In this document: positions 26,521-38,825 of the stretch, piece by piece
How positions within the stretch are numbered: the first letter of the stretch is position 1
How the letters are laid out: each line of letters starts with the position of its first letter
NCBI GenBank assembly: GCA_028023455.1
Contig: JAQFVV010000519.1
Coordinates: 218,501 to 282,500 of the forward strand
From: Epiperipatus broadwayi
Taxonomy: Eukaryota; Onychophora; Udeonychophora; Euonychophora; Peripatidae
Direction: 5' to 3'
Length of the DNA: 64,000 bases
Program-made: the position numbers and the translations under genes
The notes under the pieces: model-generated
What the model was told of the DNA's origin: nothing
What the model saw: only the letters and a program-made list of their open reading frames with translations
Databases searched by the model: none

Positions 26521-27711
26521 TATGAGTGCTGGTTTAGCACAAAATACTTATCTTGGTGATTATTTATCTTTCCAACAAGTGTGTGATAAAGTGTTTCAAC
26601 AATATGAGATGGCATGGAGAGTAGAGGGTCATGTGAAAGTCTGAGTTTGAGACCCTTATATAATAAATTATGGTAAAGCAAATATTTTAACTTATTAAAA
26701 CAATATCATTATTATTATAGTGTAAGAGACTTAACTTACCAATAGTTTTAGCTGTAAAATTTTAAGTATTCAAAAATGAATGTCAGTAGTATTGAATCCA
26801 ACATCAAATTAAAATTAAATTTATAAATTTTATGGTAGAAACATCTTTGTATTATTATCAGTGATGTCAAGAAAACAAAAATATATTTATAAGAATTTAT
26901 GGTGATTATAAAAAAAAGATATAAATTTGTATAAAGTCAATTATGTTAAGATATTTAATTATGGGTTAAAATTTTAAAATTTAATATTTTATATTAAAAA
27001 CAAATATTTCAAGAATTATTTAGTAAAAAGTAATAAATATATGTGTGATAGAAATAGGAAAGACAAAATGGTCATATCATAAGTCAAAACAATGTATGAC
27101 AAAATAAATTTATAAAATGCTCAAATTATTTATATATAGTCCTACAATAACAACAATAGTGACTAAAATGTCATTGATAGAAAGAAAAGGATCAAAAATG
27201 ATATAGTATTATAAAAAAGAAAAAAAAAAGATAACCAGTCATAAATCAATAAAATAAAAGATAGCTTCCAGATATTTTAAAATATATATGAGTTATTCCA
27301 AAAGGGTATGCAAAATAATAGAAATGAAGATAATTTGGATATTAAATATGATGTAATTATTCATAACAATAATGAATATTTTGAAATTAAAATTGAAGTA
27401 GATGTTAATTATTTTGTAATGACTCTAAGTAGTTTTTTTTTCAACAATAAAAATATGGGCAAACTAAAAGATGAATTGTTTCTGCTTGTTCTAAATTGTT
27501 CAGACAGTTCTCACTTTACACACATCTTTTTTTCAAAATTTTTAATTACTTTTTTTACAGTTTTCTGCCACAAGAACGGTCAAAGGCAGATGTTATATAT
27601 TTGTTGAGACATTAATAATTGTACATAAACTTATATTCTCTTAAATTCTACTGAAAGTGTCAGCATATTGTAAATTGCAATACAGTTATTATCCTATAAA
27701 CCTGTACTTCA

Positions 27712-27716
<5 letters not shown>
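26521..27716. other. Intergenic, no gene recognised
   Basis: AT-rich. A 99-codon plus-strand frame at 27308-27607 starts on ATG and is Asn/Asp-rich, then Phe-rich. A TTTTTTTACAG acceptor-like site lies inside it at about 27550. Nothing else supports a gene. Confidence 0.4.
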
Positions 27717-27748
<32 letters not shown>

Positions 27749-27786
27749 TACATATTTATATTTATGTATATATATATATATATATG
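27717..27786. repeat. (TA)n microsatellite
   Basis: Two TA tracts separated by a short AAGTACATATTTATATTTATG spacer. They lie just upstream of dispersed-repeat copy 1; copy 2 also has (TA)n upstream (61667-61685). Confidence 0.9.
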
Positions 27787-27954
27787 AAAATAAAATCTAC
27801 TAGCATAAACTTTTTACTCTTTAATGGAAATAAAAACTTGTGAAAAGCAAATTTTAAGATAAAGACATTGTTGACTTATTATACATAACATATGATACAA
27901 TTATTTATTATAGCTTTGATCTACTTAACTGCAATGTAAGTATTGCTTCACACT

Positions 27955-29480
27955 GGTCCCTTAGGCAGACAAGCATGACCAAGCTAAAGCTATATATAAG
28001 ATACATAAATATGCCTACATTTCAAGACCACAGATCCTCTCATCTGCAAAATTCAACACCTATCATTCAAAGGACGTTTTGTTTCAAAGTATAACTTCAG
28101 GCCCCAGTTAATTACAAAATCAACTAACATACCCTGAATGACAGCAAACTAATTCGTTGCCTAAATAAACCAACTAGCTCAATCAAAAGGATAATATAAA
28201 AACTGCTGCTCTAACTTCCCTGCTAAATTGCTTTTTAGTAGTATAATTAAAAGAAATTGAGTGGCAAATACTAATTTGTAGAATAATTTATTTTAAATAG
28301 CATGCTTAATATAACTTGTAAAGTAATTTTATAAATCTTTTACTTAAATATAAAATGATTTATAATATCTTAGGCATACACATATTATAATAAAACCATA
28401 CAATAGTAATGTGATATGATCATAAAGCATTAAAATAAGTACAAGCATTCAACCATGCACATAAATAGTTCATTTTATCCAGATATAGAGTTCATTTATT
28501 AAACTGACTCTGGGAGACTTTAAAAATTGCAATGGATACTTAAATTAGTATCAGCATTGGAATAAGAAAATGTTATTACCTATAAGATTTTTTAACATGG
28601 TGGCTTCAAATTATTTACTGTTGCATGTGTGTTTTACCAACCAGTTGGATTTTAGGCTTCTGGTGTGGTTCTGTGTAATTTCTATTTAAGCAGTTAGACA
28701 TTCCTGGTGGTTTCAAATTATTAGACAGGCAGACTGTTGATATTCTGTCAGAGTAAGGCTGGAATCTGGCTACATGACACTGCATTGACTTTAAAAACTA
28801 CATATAACAGATAATTGGATCTAAATACATGAAAGATTTTAGATACGAGAATGACTATGTGAAAAAGACTTCCTGAATGACCTAATTTTCAGCCTTACAT
28901 ATGTGATGACTTCTTGGCATTTCTTTAATTAATTTTTTAACCCACCAGCTATTGTTATTGTTGCGAATTCATCCACTGCTTTTGTTGACTAAACTCTTAA
29001 GACTTGTTTAATTAATCCTGTTGTGTATGGGTTTTAATTAGTAGCCATTTCTAATCCCATTTTATGTAGTTTATGAGTATATGCAATCATTGAGGGAAAT
29101 TTTTAACTTATAAACTTTCATTTCTTTTAATACCTAACTTTCATATTTTATTTTTAACATGCACACATTTTATTATTTCTTTATATTTACAATCACTTCA
29201 TTCTTTATGCATGCATATATTTATTTTATTTTAAATAAATGAAAAAAGATTTTTTAGTTATTAATATTTTTTTTCTTTAAATTAAATGAAAAGAGAATAT
29301 TTTTAATTGCATGTAAAATATTTATTTTTAGACTATTATAGTTTTAACTTTTCTAGGTTAAATTCTCTCTCCCAAATTACTCTTAAACTTTCTGATTTTT
29401 TTTTTCAAATTATATATTTTTATTTCAAAATCTTTTCATTATATAAGATTTTATTTTAATGATTGTGAACAACAATTTTA
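27955..29480 (+). repeat. Dispersed repeat family, copy 1
   Basis: Segments of this stretch match 61.85-63.7 kb in the same order and orientation. Shared are a GCATGACCA... start, a TTTC(A/C)AGACCAC stretch, an end at ACTAGCTCAATCAAAA, a middle at GGAG(A/G)CTTTAA(A/G)(A/T)ATTGCAATGG, an AACC(A/)ACCAGTTGGATT-like piece, and a T-rich 3' part with GTAGCCATT. The first 190 bp of both copies translate to similar peptides in the same frame. In this copy the peptide has two in-frame TAA codons, the MTKL...DHRSS part is open, and it ends with TSSIK. This suggests the end of an old transposon protein followed by a long 3' non-coding tail. I do not recognise the family. Confidence 0.5.
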
Positions 29481-29539
29481 TGTGTAGTGATATTCATTAG
29501 TGGTACAATTTATATATAAATAATATTTTAATAATGAAT

Positions 29540-29810
29540 AAATATAATGATGTGAAAATTTTACCAAATCTATTTTATAATAAATGAACTGCCTCTAGCT
29601 TCCAAGTTCAATACCTTTTTACAATAAGAGAGTAGACCCACCTCTTAATGTATTTTATTGTCCTGGATAGCTTTACATAAAAAGATCTAAAAGACATTAA
29701 GAGGTGGGTCTACTCTCTTATTGTAAAAAGTTATCAAACTTGGCAACTAGTAGGCAGTTCAATTATTATTTAAAATAGATTTGGTAAAATTTTCACATGT
29801 CATTATATTT
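29540..29810. mobile_element. Palindromic MITE-like element, about 270 bp
   Basis: Left arm 29540-29651 and right arm 29694-29810 are inverted copies, with only small indels and substitutions, around a 42-bp loop. The strongest part, CACCTCTTAATGT paired with ACATTAAGAGGTG, extends through AATAAGAGAGTAGACC. The outer part pairs AATATAATGA with TCATTATATT. There is no coding capacity. Target duplications are not clear. Confidence 0.75.
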
Positions 29811-30313
29811 ACATAATAAAAAAACTATTGTAATAACAATAAAAATAATAAATATAGTTAGTTACATTTATATTTATTAGTTACATATACATACAAATTC
29901 AGTGTCTAAGATAGTTCTAAACTTGCAATTATCATTTTCTGTGAGTTATTCTATAATTTGACATTATTTTATTTTTCATTCATGTTTGCTTTAGAAGTAA
30001 GACTTTTTTGTAAATAAATTAATTATTCAAATCATAATTAGTCAAATAGTTTCAATTAATAATTTATTTTTAGTGTTTAAAAATATTAAAGAAACAAACA
30101 TAATTGTTTTTAATCATGAAAAGGCAGCTCTCAAGATAGACTGAAATAAGTTAATAGATATATGAATAGATAGACAGATAGATAGGAGATTGACTGATAG
30201 TAAATAAGTCATTTGTTTATCAGCAGGTTAACAATAATTTAAAAATTATCAACTTCAAATAGATTTATTTTTATTCAATGTTTAATTTATTTTATTATTT
30301 ATGATTTTTTTAG
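29811..30313. other. Intergenic or intron, no gene recognised
   Basis: AT-rich DNA ending in a T-rich stretch and TTTTTTTAG at 30305-30313, which would be a good 3' splice site for the exon candidate that follows. Confidence 0.35.
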
Positions 30314-30498
30314 ATGATTATAGTGATAAAACTTATAAGAAAACGTTCATTTGTTTGGCTGCATTTTTAAGTCTATCTGTCCTTATAAATATTGTTTTCA
30401 TTTTACTGAAAACTCTAAAAAGAAACCATGTCCCAGATGATAAAATTCAGATAACAAGTTCAAAAGATGATAATTTAGCACATTCATTTTCAGCATAA
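30314..30498 (+). CDS. Candidate last exon of a single-pass membrane protein (hypothetical)
   Basis: After a T-rich tract and TTTTTTTAG, an open frame of about 61 codons runs to a TAA at 30496-30498. An AATAAA lies 48 bases further on (30546-30551), where a polyadenylation signal is expected. The peptide begins with an acidic, polar segment (DDYSDKTYKK). It then has a clear membrane span of about 22 residues (TFICLAAFLSLSVLINIVFI plus LL), a basic stop-transfer KTLKRN, and a polar tail of about 26 residues ending HSFSA. That order is typical of the C-terminus of a type I membrane protein. No upstream exon could be joined with confidence and no family is recognised. A chance frame is possible in DNA this AT-rich, but the combination of acceptor, membrane span, stop and AATAAA is better than any other host-gene signal here. 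Confidence 0.4.
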
Positions 30499-30545
30499 AA
30501 CATCATTAATGATTAACAAGTCTTGTAACATTGTGTTATGATTTC

Positions 30546-30551
30546 AATAAA
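30546..30551 (+). terminator. Possible polyadenylation signal AATAAA
   Basis: The hexamer sits 48 bases after the stop of the candidate exon. AATAAA is common by chance in AT-rich DNA; only its position gives it weight. Confidence 0.3.
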
Positions 30552-30732
30552 AAATTTTAAAAATTTTCAAACTCAGCAGTAAATCATTTTTGTTTGTTTT
30601 TGGATTATATGTGTAATTAAAATCATAAATATATAAAAATTAATATTTCATTATAATTTATCTTATTGTATTAGTCTTATGTTAGCATTTATTTTGTAAG
30701 TTTCTCCTTTTGCATTATATACCCAATTTATG

Positions 30733-30734
<2 letters not shown>

Positions 30735-30783
<49 letters not shown>

Positions 30784-30784
30784 A
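30735..30784. repeat. (TA)n(TG)n compound microsatellite
   Basis: About 16 TA units run directly into about 8 TG units. The same TA-to-TG arrangement recurs at 35061-35110. Confidence 0.95.
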
Positions 30785-31677
30785 TCATTTAAAGTACTGT
30801 TTATACCCATTTATATATTGTACCCTTACTTCTCGATGTATAATATAGTTTGAAATACGACTAGCTCAATTAAATTATAATGCTTAATTAAAATTTGCAT
30901 ATCTATCTTTAACTTACTTTTATACTATCATATTCTACTTAAATTTATTATTAATTATTAAAATCAATATAATTCTATAGTATGTACTAAATAAATAAGT
31001 ATTTATTAAAATCATGAGACTGTGAAGTAAAGTTACAAAGTAATAAGTAGATTTACATTGAGTCAATATCTTCCAAGACATTGTCTCAATGGCATAAGAA
31101 TACTGTCACCTCCTTATTAACTTACTACTACCTCTACAGCATTCTTATGGCTTTTAAATAAAATAAATTATCTTTAATAATAATAAAATAAATAAATCTT
31201 AACTTTTAATTTTTAAAATATAATTAAATAATCTCAGGTTCTTCTAATTATCTTAAAGTGATGATAACTCATGTAAATAAGTATGATATGGGATTTTATA
31301 TCAAACTTAAATACACCTAACTTATTTTAATAATAATAATAATAATAATACTCTTAGGGTATAACTTAACCTTATCTATTCCTATTATATCATCAATCAT
31401 TAAATAATAATAACATGTCTATCTTTTATTTTCATATAGTGTCTTAATTTTAGAATAGATCAAAATTTTACAACTTAATAATCTGTGGCAATAAATAATA
31501 TTGTACTCTTATATTATGCATTATAATTACTCTATGACCATTGTAATATAATGTAATAATGTCAATCAATTCTCATAAATGATAATCAGGAAATATTGTA
31601 TTTATTTCTAAAAATAATATTAATAAATTCACATTGTGCAAATATTATGTTTATTCAAATTATCTGCTGTCAAATGC
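30785..31677. other. Intergenic, no gene recognised
   Basis: AT-rich DNA with a short (AAT)n run near 31329-31349. Nothing else can be supported. Confidence 0.5.
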
Positions 31678-34190
31678 TGTGGTGCAAAATAATGAACTCG
31701 ACACACTTTTAAAACAAATTAAACAAATTTATTTACATTAACTTTAATTAAGAATCTATTTACAATATTCACAGTTCAAAATTAGAAAACAAAGAAAATA
31801 AAAATATAAGAAAATAATAATACAAAATGTTTACACTGTTATTAACTTATACTCTTAAGAAATAATTTACATTCTTTTAAAATGCTGTACTAATAACATT
31901 GAAGTATGTTTTCGAACTTACACTTTAAATACATATCAGTAAGCTTCAATTATTACAAATAAATTTATGTAAATACTATTTATGTAGCATATGTAAACAA
32001 TAAAACTTTAATAATTAAATTGCTACATCAATTAAGTATTAATGTTATTCATTCCATAATGTAATAGTATGTGTTCACTTTACTATTAGTACTACTTTAA
32101 TATTATAATAGAGAAATTAATGTATCTTCGTAATGTAATAACAAATAATTGATTATAACTTTATATTTCACTTAATGCAATTTATGCTATATGTTTTATC
32201 AAATATGCATTACATACATGTATTGTTAAAATAATAATATTTAAATTATTCATCAATTTCAAATTCCTAAAGTATTATATTAGATAAATTCTATGATTCT
32301 TTTCTATGTAAAATTATTATTTTACTTTATGTGTTATTCTACTCCTTCTTAATAAATTTTCTATCTACAAAGCATCCTTTAAACTTATTTCAAAACTTCC
32401 GGGAAAACAACCTTCAACTTTAAATAAATATTAATTATCCAAACTATTTATACTTCACCATCTATATTCAGAAAATCTTTAATCCAAATATAAACTTCTA
32501 CATAAAACTTAATTTAATTTATCCAATAAACAAAAATAAAATATAGACTTTAAAATCTCTTCCTAACTTGCAATAAAATAATTACTTATGAATAATAAAT
32601 ATAATTCTGATACTATAACATAAAACAACAATATTAAAATTTATCTATGAAAGAATCATATAATTATTTCTAAGCTTCTTATGTAATGTTGCATCGTATT
32701 GATATCATAAATACGAATTATGCATATTTAAATAAAACTGTCACTGCCAATATAATATGTGTGTATTTTTAAAAAATATTTATACATTCATTCAAAACAA
32801 TAACATAATATTTGGTTGATCTAAAGAAAACATATTAAATACATATTATTATTATTATTACAATTTTTACCATCAATAATGATTTAATATACAGTCCATC
32901 TTCCAATATTCTTCGGAATTACGGCTTCATAAAATAATTCACATTTACACTCACGATCATTCTTTAAAATATTCTGTGTTATATTAATTATAAAATAAAC
33001 TTATGCAATTAATCATTATATTATTTTTAGTTATTATTTAAGAAATGTACCTATCTTATTTTTTAATAGATTAATAATATTTAAATTTTATATTAGCTAA
33101 ATAAAATAGAATTCATATTACATAACTCCAGCGATGTCTTCTTTTCACCATAATAGTTCTTAAATCCTAGGTACACATTCACTAAAACACCATTTCCTGT
33201 TTCCGGTCCATCACGTGTTTTAAAAGTTTATAAAACGAAAACGTTCTTTTTTAAAAAAAATAAGTTTCCCACAATAAAACAAAATAAAATTAAAATAGTT
33301 TATAGGATCCTAATTTACTTCTTTCTAGAATATTATTCAAAGTTATTATTTTAAATTAGTCTATAGTTTATGAAAAGTTATCATTTAATTATTTTAAATT
33401 GACTGGGACGTCCACATATTATTTGCGCATTCCATAACAAAATATCCAGGTAAGAATAAGCTTCTTTATCTATAAACGACCAGCGTTTAAATTATTTCAA
33501 TATAATAATTTTTTATTATATTAAGACTTTTAGCTAATTATATTTTCAATTTATTTGCCTTTCAAAATTGTCAACATTCAGTCTTTTAAACATAAAGACT
33601 TAGCAAGGCAAGTATTTATAAAACTACTTTTATTTCTAATATCTTTCCTTAAGATATATATTTAAATTTATATCTTATAAAATACTTTCTTTATAAAGAA
33701 GTATTTTCCACTTTAAGATATCTATTTTCTCATAGTCAATAGCAATTAGCTTTTTAAATTATATACTATCCAAAATATTATTTTTCTCCATCTCGTAATT
33801 TTCCGAATTAATCCAGCATTTGTCATATTTCTAGGGTAAAGTTTCCAATATATTTTCACTATATATGATGTTTCCATGATTATTTGCTTGTAAATTGAGC
33901 TTAAATAGAGACGACTGATAGGGAAAAATTAACTTAACACTGCATGTTAATCATTTAAAATTTATATAACTTATTTACAAGACACTCTTATAATTTTGAA
34001 AAAATGATTTTAAAAGCGTCTATAAATTTACGTAGCTATTTTTAAATAACACAATTATTTTGAAAAATCAATTACGAAGTCCTCTCCTAACAATTGAACT
34101 GAGCTTTTATACCGGAAGAAACTTCCCATTTGATTGGTAGATTAAACAATCAACTTGCTGGCTTATTTACATATTTTACCAACAACACAA
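31678..34190 (-). repeat. Possible solo LTR or other long repeat (weak)
   Basis: The segment starts TGTGGTGC and ends CAACACA, so it has TG...CA ends. On the minus strand, near its start, GGTATAAAAGC (about 34107-34117) could be a promoter TATA box. The first element in this window has a similarly placed TATA about 45 bp inside its LTR. No second copy is in the window and the flanks show no target duplication, so the call is tentative. No coding frame is present. Confidence 0.2.
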
Positions 34191-35056
34191 AATTAAAAAT
34201 AAATAATGGCTTATTTAATATTTAATATTTATTACATTATTAAATTTCTAAAATAATCTTTATCGTTTATTTAAATCTATTAAACATTTTTAAAATATAC
34301 TCTTACTTGATTTTAATTTTAACTTTTATAAAATTATTCAAAATAAACTAAGTATTTTTTATACGTTATATTTTTAAAGCAATATTTTAAAATCAGATTT
34401 AATATTCTACATTGAATATCTTTATTTTTATCTCGTGATAGCTCACGTATTACTTATAAATTTATAACATGATTTTTAAAATGGTTGTGCAACTTTATTA
34501 GATAACTTCCAAGCATGTGTGTGTATATTTAACTAACATCTGTTTTTTTACAATACAAGAAACGCTTGTCATCGTCTAAAAATAAACTAACAATTGCATT
34601 TTTTAAAATAAATATTTTTTAAATAAATAAGATATTATAATAGATTTTAAAATAATTATCCAATATTATTAAAATCAAATATTAGTCTTTTATTTAAGTA
34701 CTTACAATAATTAAAATATTTATATTTTTTTATAATATTATTTTATCAACAATAAACATATGCATTTAATTTTACTTGTCTTTTAAACACTTTAGCTTTA
34801 AATATTTATTTATTAAATCTATTAATGCAGTATTGATTATGGCCATTTTTCCTACCATATATTATAATCATCATCATTTAAAATGTCTCTCTCAATATCC
34901 ACACAATTTTACATATCAAATACTCATAGATTGCTTTAATTAAACCTTTTGAAATATTACCATAAGCAAAATTAACATCACATATTCAAATATATCTTAA
35001 ATTTAAAATTTTTAATAGATTAGCACAAAATTAGATGGTGACCCATACAAAAGGGC

Positions 35057-35060
<4 letters not shown>
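34191..35060. other. Intergenic, no gene recognised
   Basis: Very AT-rich DNA with stops in all frames and no repeat structure that I can support. Confidence 0.5.

Positions 35061-35110
<50 letters not shown>
35061..35110. repeat. (TA)n(TG)n microsatellite
   Basis: A TA tract followed by a TG tract. It is responsible for a spurious YIYIYI/CVCVC frame. Confidence 0.95.
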
Positions 35111-35189
35111 GAAGGAAACTAATCTTCACATTACACATGCTAGAAATAGGTACACACACATATATATGTATTTATAATCTTATAAATTA

Positions 35190-35365
35190 CACCTGGGTCT
35201 CATTTTACGCGATAGATAGGTTCCTCAGAAAACACGTGCAAACGAAATCACACAAAAATAGACATAACTTAGATTGAAAAAGGGGGGATACGGTCTGTGA
35301 TTTTTCAAAATTCGCGTAAAAGCAAAGCACCAATGTAAAATTATTTTAAAATTCGCGCAAAAAAA
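35190..35365. mobile_element. pogo/Tigger-like terminal sequence, partial
   Basis: It starts right after a TA with CACCTGGGTCTCATTTTACG, almost the same end as the palindrome at 36324-36432. It continues with AGGTTCCTCAGAAAACACGT and CAAACGAAATC, the style of the ends of Tigger/pogo-type elements. Internal inverted bits such as CGCGTAAAA are present. The other end was not located; a stretch with AACACGTTTGTTTGCGAAC at about 35552 may belong to it. Confidence 0.4.
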
Positions 35366-36321
35366 AAAAAATACGGAAATAAAATATGACTAATAAAAAA
35401 TTTCAAATTTGAAAAAAATTGATACAAGGCAAACTTTTTTTTAACTATAATATTTAATTTTATTCAAAATAATATATTTTTATGCATAATGTACAGTACA
35501 GTAATTTACATTTTTATACATGTTTTAATTATTATATCTATTTGCCGAAAAACACGTTTGTTTGCGAACAACTAGTGCCAACTTCACACTCATGTTGTAT
35601 CAGTGGTTTTCTGGTGACAACATAATTAGTAATTAATCTTTGAGAGGATGATTTTATTAATTGTTTATGAAACTAACAACTAAAAATTAAATTCTTATTT
35701 TTGTCTTTAATTTTCAATTTGGTTTAAAAATCAAATTTCATATTAATTTCAAGTCGCAGTAAGTAATTTTTAAATTGTTAATTACAATTAAAAATCAGAT
35801 TTTAATTGTCAAATTTAATTATGCCCACTGCTATTATTGATCTTTTAAAAATAAACTTGTGGATGCTAAATGATTAATAATTGATTACGTCTTTTTTAAA
35901 AAGCAAAAACAGAATGTGATTTAAAATGCAAAATTAACACGTACAATGTTTGAACTCTATCTTTTCCAAAGACTTTATCATGTGGTTGAGTGTTAGTATT
36001 CATTCATTTATAGTTAAAATCTTCAAAGCACATGTGCAACAGCGTAATGCTGTTTTAAATATTACAGTTTATAAACATTCGCGCTATATAAGTGATTTAT
36101 TTACATATATTATAATCTTGTAAAATTTAATGTGTGTATACATAAAATGTGGAAATTATGATTTTAATTTCATTATTGCATAAAATCTTACTATTATAAA
36201 GCTTTGAAAATATTGAAATTACTAAGATGAAAGTCAAATTCCAATAATGTGCTATTACTTTCAATACAACGTAAGTGCATGAAATTTATTATTTAAAGTA
36301 GTAGCACATGATCAGAGTTCA
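35366..36321. other. Intergenic, no gene recognised
   Basis: AT-rich with no supported coding signal. It may contain the rest of the pogo-like element. Confidence 0.4.
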
Positions 36322-36323
36322 TA

Positions 36324-36432
36324 CATGTGGGTCTCTTTTTACATGGACTTATTTAACACCCTTCCGGTGAAACATGAATCGCGTTACTTCGAAATCGTGT
36401 TAAATAAGTCCGCGTAAAAAGAGACCCATGTG
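36324..36432. mobile_element. 109-bp near-palindromic MITE with TA target duplication
   Basis: The left end reads CATGTGGGTCTCTTTTTACA and the right end GCGTAAAAAGAGACCCATGTG. The arms pair over about 37 bases down to TTATTTAACAC/GTGTTAAATAA, with a short less-AT loop around CCGGTGAAACATG. Both ends are flanked by TA (36322-36323 and 36433-36434), the target duplication of Tc1/mariner/pogo-type transposons. There is no coding capacity; it would have been moved by an element elsewhere. Confidence 0.8.
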
Positions 36433-36434
36433 TA

Positions 36435-37659
36435 TATTGTATTACTTATAACATTCTACATTGAATGTTATGATTGACTGTTTCAATTGGTAATTGATAT
36501 CCCCTTTACAAATCAAATAAGAACAGTTTTTTTTTTTTTTGGAATAGAAAGCGAATGTATTTTTTCACAAACAATATTTGTGTGGTGATGACTTAAAAAT
36601 ATCAATTAGAGCTGGGATGGTGAACCTCTGACCCTAAAGCTAGCTTCGGTCAGTCATCGAAGCCTCTCAATATTGCCCTCGGGCATTTATAATATAAAAC
36701 ATATTAAAATGGTTCTATATAAAACATCTATTTAAAGATGAGTGTCTAATTCAAATATTGGATTATGTTAAATGAAATAAAATATTTATTTTTTCAGCTA
36801 CATCCAACCATTATAATAGATCTAGTCCATTTTATCAGGGGTGCAATATTCCAACAACGTACTTATATTATATGGTCTGACTACAGATTTAATCTACAAT
36901 TCTGAGGACATTTTGTTTGTTGTTATTGTGATTTTTACAGACTAACTCAAATAACAAAAATATAAGCAATTAGAAAATATCCCCCAAAATTAGTTAATAA
37001 AAAAATTGAAACCTTACAAAAGTATTATGTTTTTAAAATAGCAAATCGAATATAAGATGACAAAATAAACCATTAAACCAAGACAATAAAAACAATACTA
37101 GAACAATAAAAGAAGCACACATTTGTAAAAATTAAAAATGTATTTGACAAAATAAAAAAACACTGTTTATATGAGAAAAAGATATTAAAATTATTTCTAC
37201 AATAAAATGAATATAATTTTAAAATTACTAAATTAACCTACTTATGGGGGCAGAGTAGAATTTAATATTCCATCCAAACTATTTTATTAAATTATATGTA
37301 AATAGATGTGTTACCTATTATTATTAAATATAACAATCTAAACATTGCTGATATTTTATAAAGCATAAAAAATGTCAATAACTTTTGCAGCCAAAAAAAA
37401 AAAAAAAACATGGAGAGGAATAAAAAAAAAATCATAAGCAATACTTTTGCAACTAATATTTAATCAAAAAATAAACATTATTTTTCTTTTAGCTTCCATT
37501 TTCAGATATTCATATACTAATAGTATTGTAACAAGAATTAAGAAAGAATTTACGATTCAACTATTGTACTAGATAGGAGCGAATTATTCTTTTTGAAAAG
37601 TATTATACAATGAATCTTCTATATTTTCATAACTTATACAATAATTTAAGCTTAATTTC
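36435..37659. other. Intergenic, no gene recognised
   Basis: AT-rich with A and T homopolymers. A small less-AT patch lies at about 36610-36690 without a frame. Confidence 0.5.
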
Positions 37660-38249
37660 TTGGTTGTTTTCTCATCCTTGATGTTCGCCTTCAGATGTCG
37701 CTACTTCTAGGTAAATTCCTAGAAATATACCATTTCACCGGCCTTCACACATCCAAAGAGGAATTTTTCTACATTATAAATGCAGAAAAGTCCTCATGTT
37801 ATGTTGGACGGAGGAGGTGATGGTGACAGAAGCCAACACAAAGAGACTTCTTTCTATGATAAAACACAGAAAGAGTTCCCGATGGCTGCCGGTTATGGCA
37901 TTTTTTCTATGCTAAAAGCAAAGAGAAAGAAATGCCTTGATCAGCTGCCATAGTAGTCGATTTTGTTCATCATTTTCTCGTAATAGTAGAATATCTATTT
38001 TCTCTGTAGTTTCATGTGAGAATGTGTGTCTTTAAAGCGGTCGTAGTTTTTTAAAATTTGATAAGACGTCTATTTTTTTAATGTGTTGTAACTTAGATTA
38101 CTGTTGTAAGTTTAGTAATAATGTCCTGAAGATTCCATTACAAAGGGGTATCCCTCAAAAATTGCTTTTAAGGGTGCGAAAGGTAAAAAATATAAAGGAT
38201 CATGTGAAAAGTGCCATTTTCACGAGAATTCGATCGTGACCAGTTACTT

Positions 38250-38760
38250 TCGCTATATATATACGCACAAACAAAAACAACCCACTGTCTAATTATTAGG
38301 AATTACTTGTCTGAAAAATAAAATTAGTCGGGTATTATTTTTTTGTTTTGTTTTGTTACATTTATTATTTCAAAATAAGATTAGTTTTTATATCTACACA
38401 CTAACAAAAACAACCCAGTTCCTGATTAATTACTGTCTTTAAAAAAAAGCAAATTCAATGGGGTTTGATTTTTTTCAATGGAGTCTTTGAATTATGGTTT
38501 GTTTGTTTTTATATATACACAAGATTTACTAAAAAAAAGAAACCCACTTTCTGATTAATTACTGTCAAAACAAACGCAAATTAGTCGGCTATCATTTTTA
38601 AATTTAGTATTTCAATAATGGTACCCTTTTTATATAGACAGACTTAACAAAAACAACTCACTTTCTGATTTATTACTGCCCCCCCCCAAAAAAAAAAAAG
38701 AAAACGGAAATTAAGTCGGGTATCATTTTTCAATCGAGTCTTTTAATGATGGTCCTTACT
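38250..38760. repeat. Tandem array A, four units of about 115-137 bp
   Basis: Each unit carries ACAAAAACAACCCACTTTCTG (diverged), then GATTAATTACTG, an A-rich run, a GCAAATTAGTCGGGTAT-like piece and a T-rich end with AATGATGGT. Units start near 38265, 38402, 38529 and 38644. Confidence 0.75.
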
Positions 38761-38825
38761 AATAGTAGTCAGGTATCAATTCTAAATTGTAGTATATAAA
38801 TTACGTTACTTTTGATAGAATTAGA

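Noticed and set aside
26620-26660. B-box-like GAGTTTGAGACCC just outside the foldback element
   Set aside because: No A box at the right distance and no tRNA-like fold.
27308-27607. 99-codon Asn-rich plus-strand frame
   Set aside because: In such AT-rich DNA one or two frames this long are expected by chance; composition drifts to poly-Phe and there is no domain.
35035-35277. Frame with YIYIYI and CVCVC
   Set aside because: Translation of a (TA)n(TG)n microsatellite and MITE end.
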